DNA of 64,000 bases, from positions 1,116,001 to 1,180,000 of the forward strand of contig CAWEAD010000005.1 in NCBI GenBank assembly GCA_963807225.1, in the 5' to 3' direction. Of the stretch, positions 8,967 to 17,662 are shown piece after piece; the stretch's first letter is position 1, and every line of letters starts with the position of its first letter. The notes beneath the pieces are model-generated. The model was not told the origin of the DNA, searched no databases, and saw only the letters and a program-made list of their open reading frames with translations. Origin of the DNA: JAGVGT01 sp963807225 (GTDB lineage Bacteria > Desulfobacterota > Desulfobulbia > Desulfobulbales > JAGXFP01). The translations under genes and the position numbers were made by a program.

Positions 8967-10664
8967 TTACCCGGGTACAGCCGGGGAAGATTTGTTCTCC
9001 GATATAATCGAACCCTTATCCGGCTGGTCCAGGTCGGCAAAGATCCCGGCCAGGAGCCGCTCCCGGCGGGTGAGGCGCAAGCGTCCCCGCTGGCGACCGA
9101 GTTCCTCGAACTCGGCCAGGAAATAATCGAGCAGCCGCAATTCCTCGCGCTGATCCATCCCCAGCGCCCGGCGGCCGGCAATGGTGGCCAGCAGACAGAG
9201 AGTGCCGTAAAGGTAGAGGCTTAAATCGGTGATCCGGCCCAGGTAGAGTTCCCGGTCGGGCAGTTTCCGCCCATGCCTGATCAACCCCCAGCCCAGCATC
9301 AGTTTGATCCGCCATATCGTGCGGCCGATCCGGGCGACGGCCCGGTTCATTTCCGGCTCCCGGAAGTGTAGACTAAAGCAGGGGTAGCGGAGCAGCTTCC
9401 GGAGCACTGCCGGCAGGGAGAACGAACCGCCTTCCCCGGTCAGCAGACGCAGCAGGTAGAGGGGCGGGTAGATGGTATGGATCTCGGATGTGCCTTCGAA
9501 AATTGTGGTGACCCGGAAGTCACGCAGCCGTTTTTCGTAGGGCAGGGTCGAGAGATAGCCGGCTCCACCGGCGGTTTGCATGGCCTCGTAGAGACTGTCC
9601 CAACCCCTGCTGGTGCCGAAGAGCTTGGTGTGCGAGCTTTCGATGCTCAAGTTGCCGGTGGGGGTCTGTTCCAGCAAATGCGCGGTGAAGAAGGTCATGG
9701 CCTCGGCCACCGCCCCGTGCACCCGGGTCCGGACTATCTTCTCCCGGATCAGCTCGAATTCGGCGATGGGTTTGCCGAACTGTATCCGGGCCGCGCCGCG
9801 CTTCCGCATATCGGTCACGGCCCGGGCCATGACCCCGGATGAGGCGGCGCCCAGACCGAGGCGGCCGTAGTTGAGAATGGTCATGGCGATTTTGAAGCCG
9901 TCACCGGGGGCGCCGAGGAGATTTCCCCTGGGGATTCGGACCTGGTCCAGGGTGATGGTGGTGGTGGAACTGATGGCCAAGCCCATCTTCGGCATGGCGC
10001 GGCCGATTTTCACTCCGGGGCTGGCGGTTTCGACGATGAAGGCGCCCATGAAGCCCGGGCGCGCCGGATCCATCTGGGCGAAAACCGTCAAGCCCCCGGC
10101 ATAGCCGCCGTTGGTTATATAGCTCTTATGGCCATTGAGGATATAGCTCTCGCCGTCATCACTCAGGGTGGCACTGGTGGTGATATGCTGGGCGTCGGAA
10201 CCGGTTTCCGGCTCGGTCAGGGCATAGGCGAAGAGCATTTCTCCGGCGGCGGCCGCAGGCAGGTAATGCTCTTTCTGCTGATCGTTGCCGAAGAGCAGGA
10301 TGCCCTTGACCCCGATGGAGAGGTGGGCGGTGGGGATCAGGGCCAGGGCCAGATCGAAGCCGGAGATGGCCTGCAAAACCAGGAGATACTGGTTCAGGGA
10401 CAAGCCCAGGCCGCCGTAATTCTTGGGGAGGTTGAGACCGAAGATACCCAAGTCCTTTAGACCGCGCCAGAGTTCCTCGGGAATGACTCCGGCTTTTTCC
10501 AGTTCGGCGGCCGGGAAGTCCTTGATCAATTCGCGAAAACCGGCGATAACTTGAGTAGTTACCGAACTGGCGGCCGGTGCGCTGAACGAGGAGAAAAGGG
10601 AACGCTGGAAACGATCCAGATAGAGACCGGCCAGAAAGGGTTTGAATTCGCTGGGATTCATCAT
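8967..10664 (-). CDS. Acyl-CoA dehydrogenase
   Basis: A 565-residue flavoprotein that makes the first oxidation of beta-oxidation, acyl-CoA to trans-2-enoyl-CoA, passing electrons to ETF. The family signatures are FAYALTEPETGSD (FAD/acyl site, about residue 150) and FEGTSEIH near 405, whose Glu is the catalytic base. About 150 residues follow the canonical domain, as in VLCAD/ACAD9-type enzymes that act on long chains. First gene of the minus-strand operon, with GGAGAAG upstream of tandem ATG codons. A 120-base gap precedes the thiolase gene. No ETF genes are in the window. Confidence 0.9.
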   Translation of the reverse strand: MMNPSEFKPFLAGLYLDRFQRSLFSSFSAPAASSVTTQVIAGFRELIKDFPAAELEKAGVIPEELWRGLKDLGIFGLNLPKNYGGLGLSLNQYLLVLQAISGFDLALALIPTAHLSIGVKGILLFGNDQQKEHYLPAAAAGEMLFAYALTEPETGSDAQHITTSATLSDDGESYILNGHKSYITNGGYAGGLTVFAQMDPARPGFMGAFIVETASPGVKIGRAMPKMGLAISSTTTITLDQVRIPRGNLLGAPGDGFKIAMTILNYGRLGLGAASSGVMARAVTDMRKRGAARIQFGKPIAEFELIREKIVRTRVHGAVAEAMTFFTAHLLEQTPTGNLSIESSHTKLFGTSRGWDSLYEAMQTAGGAGYLSTLPYEKRLRDFRVTTIFEGTSEIHTIYPPLYLLRLLTGEGGSFSLPAVLRKLLRYPCFSLHFREPEMNRAVARIGRTIWRIKLMLGWGLIRHGRKLPDRELYLGRITDLSLYLYGTLCLLATIAGRRALGMDQREELRLLDYFLAEFEELGRQRGRLRLTRRERLLAGIFADLDQPDKGSIISENKSSPAVPG

Positions 10665-10798
10665 GACAAGGCTTCTCCGGGGTAATCAGGTGTCCGTGAG
10701 CCGAAAAACTCTTGTTCTCCTTTTTCCTGTTATTATATATAGCATTCGCTGACGACTTGGTCGTTAACAAAAAAAATTTGCGGATGGGCGGAGAGACA

Positions 10799-11680
10799 GT
10801 GGCCAGAAAAAAAAAGATCGGCTTTGTTCTTGGTGGTGGAGGGGCACGTGGCCTGGCCCATCTGGGAGTCCTCGGGGCTCTGGCTGAAGAAGGGATCGAA
10901 CCGGAACTGGTGGTCGGCAGCAGCATCGGCGCCCTGCTCGGGGCCATGTACGCCACCAGCGGGGACTTTCGGGCCGCCATTACCAAGGCATATGACTATT
11001 TCCACTGCGAGTGTTACGCCAAGATCAAGTTCGACTTCCTCAAGCAGACCGAGGAATCGGGCTTGAACGACGGTCTGCTGGACGGGCTTTCGCGTTACCT
11101 GCGGAAAAAGTTCTTCTATAACGTGGTGCTGGCCAACCGGCTTTCCTTCGTCGATATGGAGGTCTACCTGGAGAATATCGCCTGGTTGATCGACGATATC
11201 GATATTATGGACACCAAAATCCCCCTGGCCATTGTCTGCACCGATATTCACTCGGGCCAGAAGGTGGTGCTGACCGAGGGCTCATTGCGGCAGGCGGTAG
11301 CGGCCTCGGCTGCCATTCCCGGGATCTTCCCGCCGATCCAAAACAATACGCAACTCCTGGTCGACGGCGGCTGGGTCGACCAGTTGCCGGTTACCGTCTG
11401 CCGGGAATTGGGGACCAAGTTCGTGGTGGCCGTCAACGTGGCCCGGGAGCTGGAGCAGGACTACTCCACCGAAACCGGTCTCGATATCCTGCGGCGGACC
11501 AACGCCATCACCAGAACCGTCCTCAACCGGATGCAGGCGAAGGAGGCCGACGTGCTGATCGAACCCGAGGTCGGCGAGATCAGCTGGGCCGGTTTCGGTT
11601 GCGTCGATGCCTGTGTCGATCTGGGGCGTGAGGCGGCGGAGAGGATGATGCCCGTACTGCTCAAGAAATTGCGCCGGTAA
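10799..11680 (+). CDS. Patatin-like phospholipase (RssA/YlbK type)
   Basis: About 293 residues of the bacterial patatin family, serine lipases with a Ser-Asp dyad. The oxyanion loop GGGGARG, the nucleophile elbow GSSIG and the DGG that holds the Asp are all present, in family order and spacing. I prefer the GTG at 10799 (GGAGAG just upstream, product MARKKKIGFVLGG); ATG at 10784 is an alternative. No signal peptide with this start, so cytoplasmic or membrane-peripheral. Transcribed divergently from the beta-oxidation operon, so it may release fatty acids that the operon degrades; that link is inference from position. Confidence 0.87.
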   Translation: MARKKKIGFVLGGGGARGLAHLGVLGALAEEGIEPELVVGSSIGALLGAMYATSGDFRAAITKAYDYFHCECYAKIKFDFLKQTEESGLNDGLLDGLSRYLRKKFFYNVVLANRLSFVDMEVYLENIAWLIDDIDIMDTKIPLAIVCTDIHSGQKVVLTEGSLRQAVAASAAIPGIFPPIQNNTQLLVDGGWVDQLPVTVCRELGTKFVVAVNVARELEQDYSTETGLDILRRTNAITRTVLNRMQAKEADVLIEPEVGEISWAGFGCVDACVDLGREAAERMMPVLLKKLRR

Positions 11681-11738
11681 CAGGTTGAGCGCAAACCCCG
11701 TTCGCGGGTCGACCGACGGATTGTTTTTCCCGGTTGCC

Positions 11739-12230
11739 TTATTCGCCTTGCTTCGGCGTAGCCGGTTCCCGCAGCCAGGCATAATAGAGCGCCGCCCCCA
11801 CCAGGAAATCCACCCAGGCCAGAGTGATATCCGGCAGCAAAGAGTTGAACAATTGCAGATAGATGGGCTGGGGCGGTGCCGCGACCAACTTGACCAGGGA
11901 GAAGTGGCTCATCAATACGGTGCCGTAGATGACCAGCATGCCGTTCAAGAGGTAGCCGTAGACCGCGGTGCGGCGCGAAGTGAAAAGCAGGCTAACCAGT
12001 ACCAGGTCGAGCAGGGGAAAGAGACTGGCCACCACCTTGGAATGATCGAAGAGGAGCCGGCCGGGATGGAGTTTGTCGGGGACCAGGAAGGGGTGGATGC
12101 GGAGATGGAGTAAGAAGGCCGCCACCGCCAGCAGCACCAACGCGGCCCAGAGCAGGTGACGCATGGTCCGGTTGCTCCCCGAGCTGACCTGGCGGTCCGC
12201 GGTCCGGGTCGTGGTTGATATTGGGCTCAT
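11739..12230 (-). CDS. Four-helix membrane protein, unknown
   Basis: A 163-residue protein with a polar N-terminus of about 20 residues and four predicted membrane segments (LLWAALVLLAVAAFLL; VVASLFPLLDLVLVSLLF; YLLNGMLVIYGTVLM; WVDFLVGAALYYAWL). I do not recognise the family. Start ATG at 12230 overlaps by four bases (ATGA) the stop of the 34-residue peptide gene upstream, indicating translational coupling within the operon 13410-11739 that also holds lipocalin and FMN-binding genes. Confidence 0.65.
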   Translation of the reverse strand: MSPISTTTRTADRQVSSGSNRTMRHLLWAALVLLAVAAFLLHLRIHPFLVPDKLHPGRLLFDHSKVVASLFPLLDLVLVSLLFTSRRTAVYGYLLNGMLVIYGTVLMSHFSLVKLVAAPPQPIYLQLFNSLLPDITLAWVDFLVGAALYYAWLREPATPKQGE

Positions 12231-12331
12231 GCGGCAAACCTCGTAATCGCCCCGAGCCAGAGGGTCAGACTGATTATCACGATATGCAGCACCCACCAGC
12301 CCGGCCGATAGCGCATGAAATATTTCAACAT
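12227..12331 (-). CDS. 34-residue membrane peptide (second of tandem pair)
   Basis: A 34-residue ORF, too short for standard ORF lists, with a basic N-terminus (MLKYFMRYRPG) and one membrane helix (WWVLHIVIISLTLWLGAI). It is paralogous to the ORF just upstream: both have a basic/aromatic lead, then WW-x-LH-x-V, then a hydrophobic helix, and both are 34 residues. GGAGG lies 5 bases before the ATG, inside the end of the upstream peptide gene, and the stop overlaps the next ATG. Perfect coupling on both sides argues that it is translated. Function unknown; a small subunit or membrane-protein regulator would fit. Confidence 0.65.
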   Translation of the reverse strand: MLKYFMRYRPGWWVLHIVIISLTLWLGAITRFAA

Positions 12332-12332
12332 C

Positions 12333-12437
12333 TCAGCCTCCGAAAACCAGATGCCCGATTGTGTAAACCGTAGCGATGGCCACCGTATGCAGCAGCCACC
12401 AGCGGACGGACAAAAAAGGCGTATAGTTCCTGTACAT
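12333..12437 (-). CDS. 34-residue membrane peptide (first of tandem pair)
   Basis: A 34-residue ORF beginning MYRNYTPFLSVRWW, followed by one membrane helix (LLHTVAIATVYTIGHLVF). It shares the WW-x-LH-x-V core with the following peptide, so the pair probably arose by duplication. A purine-rich stretch (GGGAGG, then AAGG) precedes the ATG at 12437. It lies 20 bases after the FMN-binding gene in the same direction and its last codons hold the ribosome site of the second peptide. Confidence 0.62.
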   Translation of the reverse strand: MYRNYTPFLSVRWWLLHTVAIATVYTIGHLVFGG

Positions 12438-12457
12438 TTTACCTTGGCCTCCCTTGA

Positions 12458-12859
12458 TCAGCCGACTTCCAGGTCGGGAGTTCCGTCGCCGACCAGATTG
12501 ACGATTTTCTCGACTTCGAAATAGGCAATGAATTTGGGGCCCAGGGCCTGGTCCTGGGCCGGGGTCAGGTGGCGCCTGGTCATGGCGGCCAGCAGGGTCG
12601 GGTCGCTGTCCTCGCGGATCTTTTTCAGGTAAAGCCTGATCCCGTGGCTGCCCGGGCCTTCCTCGATGAATGCATATACGGCATGGGGGTTGTCCTGGAG
12701 GTTGGCGTGGGTCAGATGCCGGCGCATGATGAAGGCCGCCGTGCCGTCGGCGCCGAGATGCGGGGTCGAGTAAATGGCGGCGGTAACCCGTCCGTCCTTC
12801 CCGGCCGAGGCCAATACCCCACGGCCCTCGGTGTTGGCGAAATAATCCTTGAGATTCAT
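12458..12859 (-). CDS. Pyridoxamine 5'-phosphate oxidase-like FMN-binding protein
   Basis: A 133-residue split-barrel flavoprotein of the PNPOx-like family. Diagnostic stretches are the opening GRGVLASAGKDGRVTAAIYSTP, RRHLTHANLQDNPHAVYAF in the middle and IRLYLKKI, which together form the FMN pocket of such small proteins. ATG at 12859 is chosen because AGGAGG lies just upstream and the alternative upstream extension is not protein-like. Its ribosome site is formed by the last codons of the lipocalin gene (stop at 12862), so the two are coupled. Substrate unknown; reductase or cofactor-binding roles are typical. Confidence 0.85.
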   Translation of the reverse strand: MNLKDYFANTEGRGVLASAGKDGRVTAAIYSTPHLGADGTAAFIMRRHLTHANLQDNPHAVYAFIEEGPGSHGIRLYLKKIREDSDPTLLAAMTRRHLTPAQDQALGPKFIAYFEVEKIVNLVGDGTPDLEVG

Positions 12860-12861
12860 GC

Positions 12862-13410
12862 TCACCTCCTGATCAGTTTGGCGGGGTCGTAATCCTGCTC
12901 CTTGAGCCGGGTCAGGATCTGTTGATAAAGATCTTCCTCCATGCTCTTCTGCCGGCTGAGAATCCACAGATATTTGCGGTCCGGATGGCCGACCACGGCA
13001 TACTGGTAGTTCTCGCCCAGATCGATGATCCAGTAATCCCCGGAGAAAGGCCAGAAAAAAGTGACTTTCAGCTTGGCGTTGCTTTCCCGGTCAACCACCC
13101 TGGCCTTGCCCCGGGCCGCCCGCAATACCTGGTGGTAATCGCGATCGTAGCATTCGTTCAGCACCTCGATCCGGCCGTCCGGCCGCAGGGAATAGGTGGC
13201 CTTGCTGGCCGCGCAGCCTTTCTGGAAGCGGTTGGGGTAGCGGGCGATTTCGTACCATTCGCCGAGATAGCGGTGGAGATCGACGTGGGGGACGGTGGCG
13301 AGTGGCTTCATGATTTCTCCCGAAGGCGGAGTGCAGGCAACCAGAATCGAGAGTAGCAGGGATAAAAGGAATATTCCAAGAGCAAATGTCCGCATTCGAT
13401 ATCTTACCAT
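12862..13410 (-). CDS. blc: Outer-membrane lipocalin
   Basis: A 182-residue bacterial lipocalin. It has a lipoprotein signal (lipobox ILVAC), then VDLHRYLGEWYEIARYPNRFQ, which holds the family GxW motif (GEW), YDRDYHQV, and FWPFSGDYWIIDLGENYQYAVVG, the second structurally conserved region. Lipocalins of this type sit in the outer membrane and bind lipids such as lysophospholipids or fatty acids. ATG at 13410 follows a GGGCGGG purine stretch; ATG at 13395 is the alternative. Coupled to the FMN-binding gene downstream. With beta-oxidation and patatin nearby, a lipid-handling neighbourhood is suggested but not proven. Confidence 0.9.
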   Translation of the reverse strand: MVRYRMRTFALGIFLLSLLLSILVACTPPSGEIMKPLATVPHVDLHRYLGEWYEIARYPNRFQKGCAASKATYSLRPDGRIEVLNECYDRDYHQVLRAARGKARVVDRESNAKLKVTFFWPFSGDYWIIDLGENYQYAVVGHPDRKYLWILSRQKSMEEDLYQQILTRLKEQDYDPAKLIRR

Positions 13411-13500
13411 GTTCCCGCCCGGGCAAATCACCGTGGACGCTTCAGCCGAGGACGAAGCCGCCTACCCTAACCAGGTCGGACTCATTCAATCTGCGGCAGG

Positions 13501-14169
13501 TTACTTTTTGTCTTCGGTCTCCGGGTAAAGCGCCTTAACCCGAGGGAGTCGTTCCGTGCGCTTTTTGGTCTGCAGGAGAGCCTCCGGGACACTGTCCTTG
13601 CTTAACACCGCCACTATCCAACCCAAACCAAAGGGGATGGGACCGGGATCGGTATAGACATGGTAGAGCACCAGTGAGGCATTCTCACCCTTATCCTCGA
13701 TGCGCCAGTAACCGGTGGTATCGGTGATCGTCTCTTTCTTCTTCAGTTCAGGCCAGGGCTGTATTTGCCACTCTAGAACAGAGGCATGATTTTCAGCCCC
13801 GCTTTCAAAGAGTTTCAGGCGGTATTTCTTTATATTTCCCAAGGGCAGGGCCAACGTATAGTTGAGGACGGTAGCCTTTTCATTCTCGGCCACGACTTCA
13901 ACGCGGCTGACATTGGGCATAAATTCAGGATATCTCACATAATCCTTTAAAATCCCCAGCACTTTAATTCTGGGGGCCTTGATCAGGCCAATTGCCTCGA
14001 AGGTCCGGCCTTTTTCCTCGTCTGCATCAATCTCGCGAACGACTATCTCCCCTTGGGCAATGCGTTTATTTTCCGCTTCATTCAAAGAAATGGGATCAAT
14101 GGCATGCAGCACGGTCGGGAGCGCCAGCAAGCCCGCAATAAAACAAGCTAGGAAATATGGTTTATTCAT
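13501..14169 (-). CDS. Exported START/polyketide-cyclase-like protein
   Basis: A 222-residue protein with a cleavable signal peptide (MNKPYFLACFIAGLLALPTVLHA) and a domain resembling the SRPBCC/Coq10 helix-grip fold: KVLGILKDYVRYPEFMPNVSRVEVV is the typical opening of that fold and WRIEDKGENASLVLYHVYTDP the late strands. Such domains bind lipids or hydrophobic ligands; here the protein would act in the periplasm. ATG at 14169 gives a better signal than 14190. It lies 90 bases upstream of the lipocalin in the same direction. Confidence 0.7.
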   Translation of the reverse strand: MNKPYFLACFIAGLLALPTVLHAIDPISLNEAENKRIAQGEIVVREIDADEEKGRTFEAIGLIKAPRIKVLGILKDYVRYPEFMPNVSRVEVVAENEKATVLNYTLALPLGNIKKYRLKLFESGAENHASVLEWQIQPWPELKKKETITDTTGYWRIEDKGENASLVLYHVYTDPGPIPFGLGWIVAVLSKDSVPEALLQTKKRTERLPRVKALYPETEDKK

Positions 14170-14239
14170 TTTCCCATACCGACCATTCATCGTTCATCAT
14201 TTTCGGGGCCGCTGCCTTTAAATTTTTGGCACCCACTTT

Positions 14240-16291
14240 TCAGCCGACCTCGGAGCGATTGCGCCCGCTATTTTTGGCCTTGTACATGGCCTGGTCGGCC
14301 AGGGCGACAAGTTGGGCGCCATCGGTCAAGTGACGATCAGCCACCGAGGCAATTCCCAGGCTGATGGTGACAAATTCGGAGATGTCCGACTCTGTATGGG
14401 GCAGGCCAAGCATGAGGACCGATTCACGAATGCGCTCCGCCAGGACCAAGGCGCCTTGGTCGTCGGTATCGGGAAGAATGACGGCAAATTCCTCGCCGCC
14501 GTAACGGGCCACAATATCCTGGGCCCGGGCGCCCACCGACTTGAGGGTCCGGGCAAGCTCACGCAGACATTCATCACCCGCGAGATGCCCGTAGTGGTCA
14601 TTATATTTTTTAAAATAATCAACATCCATCATGATCAGGGATAATTGCGAGCCCAATCTTTGGTGACGGGCGAATTCGGCCCGTAAGGCATTGTCGAAAT
14701 ATCGGCGATTGGCCAGGCCCGTCAGGCTGTCCGTCAGAGAATTACTGTGGTACAGATCCCTTTCGATCTTCAGCTGCTGAACCAATTCCTGGATCTGCCG
14801 TTCGGCCTTCTTGCGGCTGGTAATATCCCTGACAATCAGGACCATCCGCACGGGCTTGCCCTGCTGGTCGCGGATCAAGGCATTGTTGACCTCGATGTCA
14901 AAGCGGGAGCGGTCCTTGCGGATGGCGCGGTATTCATTGGGACCATGGTAATTTTCCCGAATCATCCTGACGATATTGGCCTGCGCCCTTTCATGATCCT
15001 CGGGGACAATAAAATCCATCACCGACATGCCGGGGGCTTCCTCCAGAGCGTAGCCGAAAATTTTAGTGGCGGCCATGGAGACCATAATGATCCGCCCCGA
15101 CAGATCCGCGATGGTGATATCATCAGGAGAAGCCATCAGGATGGTTTTATAGATCTCTTCGCTGGCCTGGAGCTCCAGGGCCTTGGCGGAAAGCGCTTTT
15201 TCCGCCAACTGTCCGATCTCCCGGGCCATAATCCCGAACTCATTGTTTGGATAGATATATTCCTCACCCGCCAATTCCTCACCAGCAATGGTGGCCTTGA
15301 TTTTTCGGCTCAATTCAACCAGCGGCCGGGACAAAAGTCTGCCCAGGAGAATACTCTGGACAAACCCCACCGCGCCGGCGATGACTCCGATCAGGCCGAG
15401 CATCAGCAAAACTTGCCAGATGATGGGCCGGAGTATTTCCCTTTTTTCGACCGCGGTCACCACAGTCCAGCCGGTTGCAGGACTGAGGCTGGCATGGGCA
15501 AGGTAGCTCACCTGGCCGACGCGGTAGGTCAAGTCACCTTTCCCGTGCGGGGGCAAGAATTCCGGTCTTTCCGGCGGGGCTTTGCCCAATAAGGACTGAT
15601 CGGGAGGCATGATAACTTTCCCGGACCGGTCCAGGACAAAGCTGAACTCCGAACCGTAATCGCCGGGCTGGGCAATAAGTTTCATCACCTGATCGATTGA
15701 ACAATCGACGGCTACCACTCCGCCATAGCCGCCATCGGCCTGCTGCAACGCTCTGCTGGTCGAAACCAGCCACTCTTTAGTTTTCGCCTCCTGATATGGC
15801 AGGCAAATCGAGGTCTCGGGCCTGGTGGCCAGCGCCGCCCGATACCAGGGCCGGGTGGTCGGATCGTATCCTGCCGGCGGCGTGTAGTCGTTGATCAGCA
15901 GCAGGCCGTTTTCGTATGCCGAATAGATATAGGCGATATGCCGGTTGGCTTGGCGAATTGCCCGATAATCAGCCAAAATGCTCTGCCGGGCCTTGGGGCC
16001 GAGGGTCATCGCCTCCCTGATTTCCTCCTTGCCGTCCAGCACCTTGACGGTATTGACGATTTCGGCAAAGTACCCGTCAATGAAGAGGGCGACGCCCTGG
16101 TTGGTTCGGCTGATGACGGCGCGCGCCTTGGAGATTTCGGAATAATAAAGGAAGGCCGTGAGTAAACAGCCGAAGATGACCCCAACAATCAAAGCCAGGA
16201 GAATGCTGCTTTGAAAGATTTCGCGCTTGATGCTGGAATTCTGGGGTGACAACCTGCTCTTGATAAAAATCTCCTCAGGCGCCCACCCCAA
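14240..16291 (-). CDS. Diguanylate cyclase with Cache, HAMP and PAS domains
   Basis: A 683-residue membrane receptor that makes c-di-GMP. Order: membrane helix about 26-48, periplasmic dCache sensor about 50-285, second helix about 290-315, HAMP-like linker, PAS domain about 380-500 (ASPDDITIADLSGRIIMVS), short coiled coil, and GGDEF domain about 515-683. The active site reads RYGGEEF, and the inhibitory I-site RAQD lies five residues before it, so both catalysis and product inhibition look intact. The start is uncertain: the frame opens at a TTG (16291) with no good ribosome site; a TTG near 16252 is possible. Ligand unknown. Confidence 0.9.
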   Translation of the reverse strand: MGWAPEEIFIKSRLSPQNSSIKREIFQSSILLALIVGVIFGCLLTAFLYYSEISKARAVISRTNQGVALFIDGYFAEIVNTVKVLDGKEEIREAMTLGPKARQSILADYRAIRQANRHIAYIYSAYENGLLLINDYTPPAGYDPTTRPWYRAALATRPETSICLPYQEAKTKEWLVSTSRALQQADGGYGGVVAVDCSIDQVMKLIAQPGDYGSEFSFVLDRSGKVIMPPDQSLLGKAPPERPEFLPPHGKGDLTYRVGQVSYLAHASLSPATGWTVVTAVEKREILRPIIWQVLLMLGLIGVIAGAVGFVQSILLGRLLSRPLVELSRKIKATIAGEELAGEEYIYPNNEFGIMAREIGQLAEKALSAKALELQASEEIYKTILMASPDDITIADLSGRIIMVSMAATKIFGYALEEAPGMSVMDFIVPEDHERAQANIVRMIRENYHGPNEYRAIRKDRSRFDIEVNNALIRDQQGKPVRMVLIVRDITSRKKAERQIQELVQQLKIERDLYHSNSLTDSLTGLANRRYFDNALRAEFARHQRLGSQLSLIMMDVDYFKKYNDHYGHLAGDECLRELARTLKSVGARAQDIVARYGGEEFAVILPDTDDQGALVLAERIRESVLMLGLPHTESDISEFVTISLGIASVADRHLTDGAQLVALADQAMYKAKNSGRNRSEVG

Positions 16292-16475
16292 GTTCAGGGG
16301 GCACCAGGTTTAATCGCCGGCTGGCGATTATCGCCCTTTACTTCACGCCGGCAGAGGTTTTCGGCTGTGTCGGTTGCGGCTTGCTCGCCCCGGGCATCGT
16401 CCTGCTCTTGGGCCTGATAGGCTGACGCGTATTATCCCTCCTTATTTCCCGGAGAAGATAATCCGCGTCAGCGGT

Positions 16476-16643
16476 TCATCGTTTGGGTCTGCGGCGGCCG
16501 AAAATGAGAGCAAGAACAAAAAATACCAGGAAAATGAAAAAGAGAATCTTGGCGATGGAGGCCGCCGCGCCGGCTATTCCGCCGAAACCGAAAACTCCGG
16601 CAATGATGGCTATGATGAAGAATACGGCTGCCCAGTATAGCAT
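16476..16643 (-). CDS. DUF1328/YtjA-type small membrane protein
   Basis: A 55-residue protein with two membrane helices joined by a glycine-rich turn (GVFGFGGIAGAAASIAKIL) and a basic tail (GRRRPKR). This matches the YtjA/DUF1328 family, common small inner-membrane proteins of unknown function often induced by envelope or osmotic stress. CAGGAG precedes the ATG at 16643. Upstream lies a long palindrome (16666-16845) and then the entericidin-like lipoprotein gene in the same direction, so both may be one stress-response transcript. Confidence 0.85.
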   Translation of the reverse strand: MLYWAAVFFIIAIIAGVFGFGGIAGAAASIAKILFFIFLVFFVLALIFGRRRPKR

Positions 16644-16665
16644 TTGATATTCTCCTGGTTAGTTT

Positions 16666-16845
16666 CATCCAGAAACGGTCTTCTCGGAGTCTCGCAAGCT
16701 CGCTTACCTGCCCGATACCGGCGTTGCTCCGTTGCCGAAAAATGCTCACGTACTCAAGTACGCGGAGTTTATCCCCAAACTTTTTAGGGGACTTTTTCGC
16801 CGCTCTCGCGCCTTGGTCTCGAACAAAAATCCTCGTTTCTGGATG
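16666..16845. repeat. Long palindromic intercistronic element, copy D
   Basis: Perfect 12-base outer arms (CATCCAGAAACG at 16666-16677, CGTTTCTGGATG at 16834-16845) enclose about 156 bases with an internal CGTAC-tcaa-GTACG hairpin. It lies between the stop of the lipoprotein gene and the start of the DUF1328 gene. It resembles, in layout rather than sequence, the elements after coxB, coxC and the cytochrome b gene. Confidence 0.7.
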
Positions 16846-16860
16846 GAAATTGGTTAGCGG

Positions 16861-17064
16861 TTATTTCTGTAATTTTTCGCCGGTTTCTTCGATTTTCTTG
16901 CCGGTGGCATCCATTGCATCCTGTGCCTTGTCACCGACTTGTTCCGTCACTTTATCAATCTTTTCACCGGCCTTTTCGGCCGGCCCCTTCTGCTTGCAAC
17001 CGACAAAAGAAACCAATAGCAAGGCGCTGCAAAACAACAGAACGACTTTCTTTATCCTTTCCAT
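16861..17064 (-). CDS. Small entericidin-like lipoprotein
   Basis: A 67-residue lipoprotein. The signal MERIKKVVLLFCSALLLVSFVGC ends in a lipobox with Cys at 23. The mature part is Lys/Glu-rich with repeated helical turns (AEKAGEKIDKVTEQVGDKAQD), as in entericidin-type and similar stress lipoproteins. Probably anchored in the envelope; no enzyme activity is suggested. First gene of a probable two-gene unit with the DUF1328 gene. Confidence 0.75.
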   Translation of the reverse strand: MERIKKVVLLFCSALLLVSFVGCKQKGPAEKAGEKIDKVTEQVGDKAQDAMDATGKKIEETGEKLQK

Positions 17065-17662
17065 AATCTGTCTCCGTTTGAAAATTCATCTTGAACGGCA
17101 ATGCGAACTTTTTGAAGTTGTCTAAGCGCCGTTTCCAACTGATATTTCAGGTTACTGATCGGATGGGTCTGCTGTCAATGCGGTATATGGGGATCAGGGG
17201 ATAGAGGCTGACCAATCACAGATACTTTGCCCCCAAGAGACAGCCGATCAGAAACATATTTACCCTGGTGGTCGTGTTTCATCTTCAACAACCGCTGCCG
17301 CAAACTGCCGCCCAAACCCGAGCGGGGTCAAGCGGGGTCGGACCGAGCAAATCAGATGATGGAACAGAAGGGTCATGATTTTATGCATTTAATGGTTCCA
17401 TATAATGGATAACCATGGTCTCCTCAAAAAAATGAAACGCATAAAATCATGATGTCTCCCTCGCTTCACAGATACACAAGTCCCAATCAGATCCCGGTCG
17501 CATTGACTGGGATTTTTTTGCGCCATCCTGAAAAAAAGTAGCGATAAACAATTTTTGCGCTAGGAATAGATATTATGGTTAGGAGGACAGAGCCTCTTTC
17601 CGATACCTGTCCACAATTCGGGAATTATGAACAATCTCAACTTTTGACCTTGGGGGAAACCG
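17065..17662. other. Gene-poor left edge of the accessory island
   Basis: No convincing gene in about 600 bases. It contains a recurring word GCGGGGTCGGACC near 17330 (similar words occur at 19858 and 20789), a 14-base perfect inverted repeat (17373-17386 with 17439-17452, TCATGATTTTATGC and its complement) around a 52-base loop, and a terminator at 17481-17519. Base composition drops here relative to the left flank, so I place the island boundary in this stretch. Confidence 0.5.
17481..17519 (+). terminator. Rho-independent terminator without an upstream gene
   Basis: Stem TCCCAATCA (17481-17489) with TGACTGGGA (17504-17512, one mismatch) followed by seven T. No plus-strand gene ends just before it, so it is probably left over from a lost gene. 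Confidence 0.65.

Noticed and set aside
17227..17412. 61-codon plus-strand ORF at the island edge
   Set aside because: Runs through repeat words, has no ribosome site and no protein-like pattern.
17373..17452. Inverted repeat as an insertion-sequence end or phage att site
   Set aside because: A 14-base repeat with 52-base loop, but no transposase or integrase beside it and no second copy seen; kept only as part of the intergenic description.
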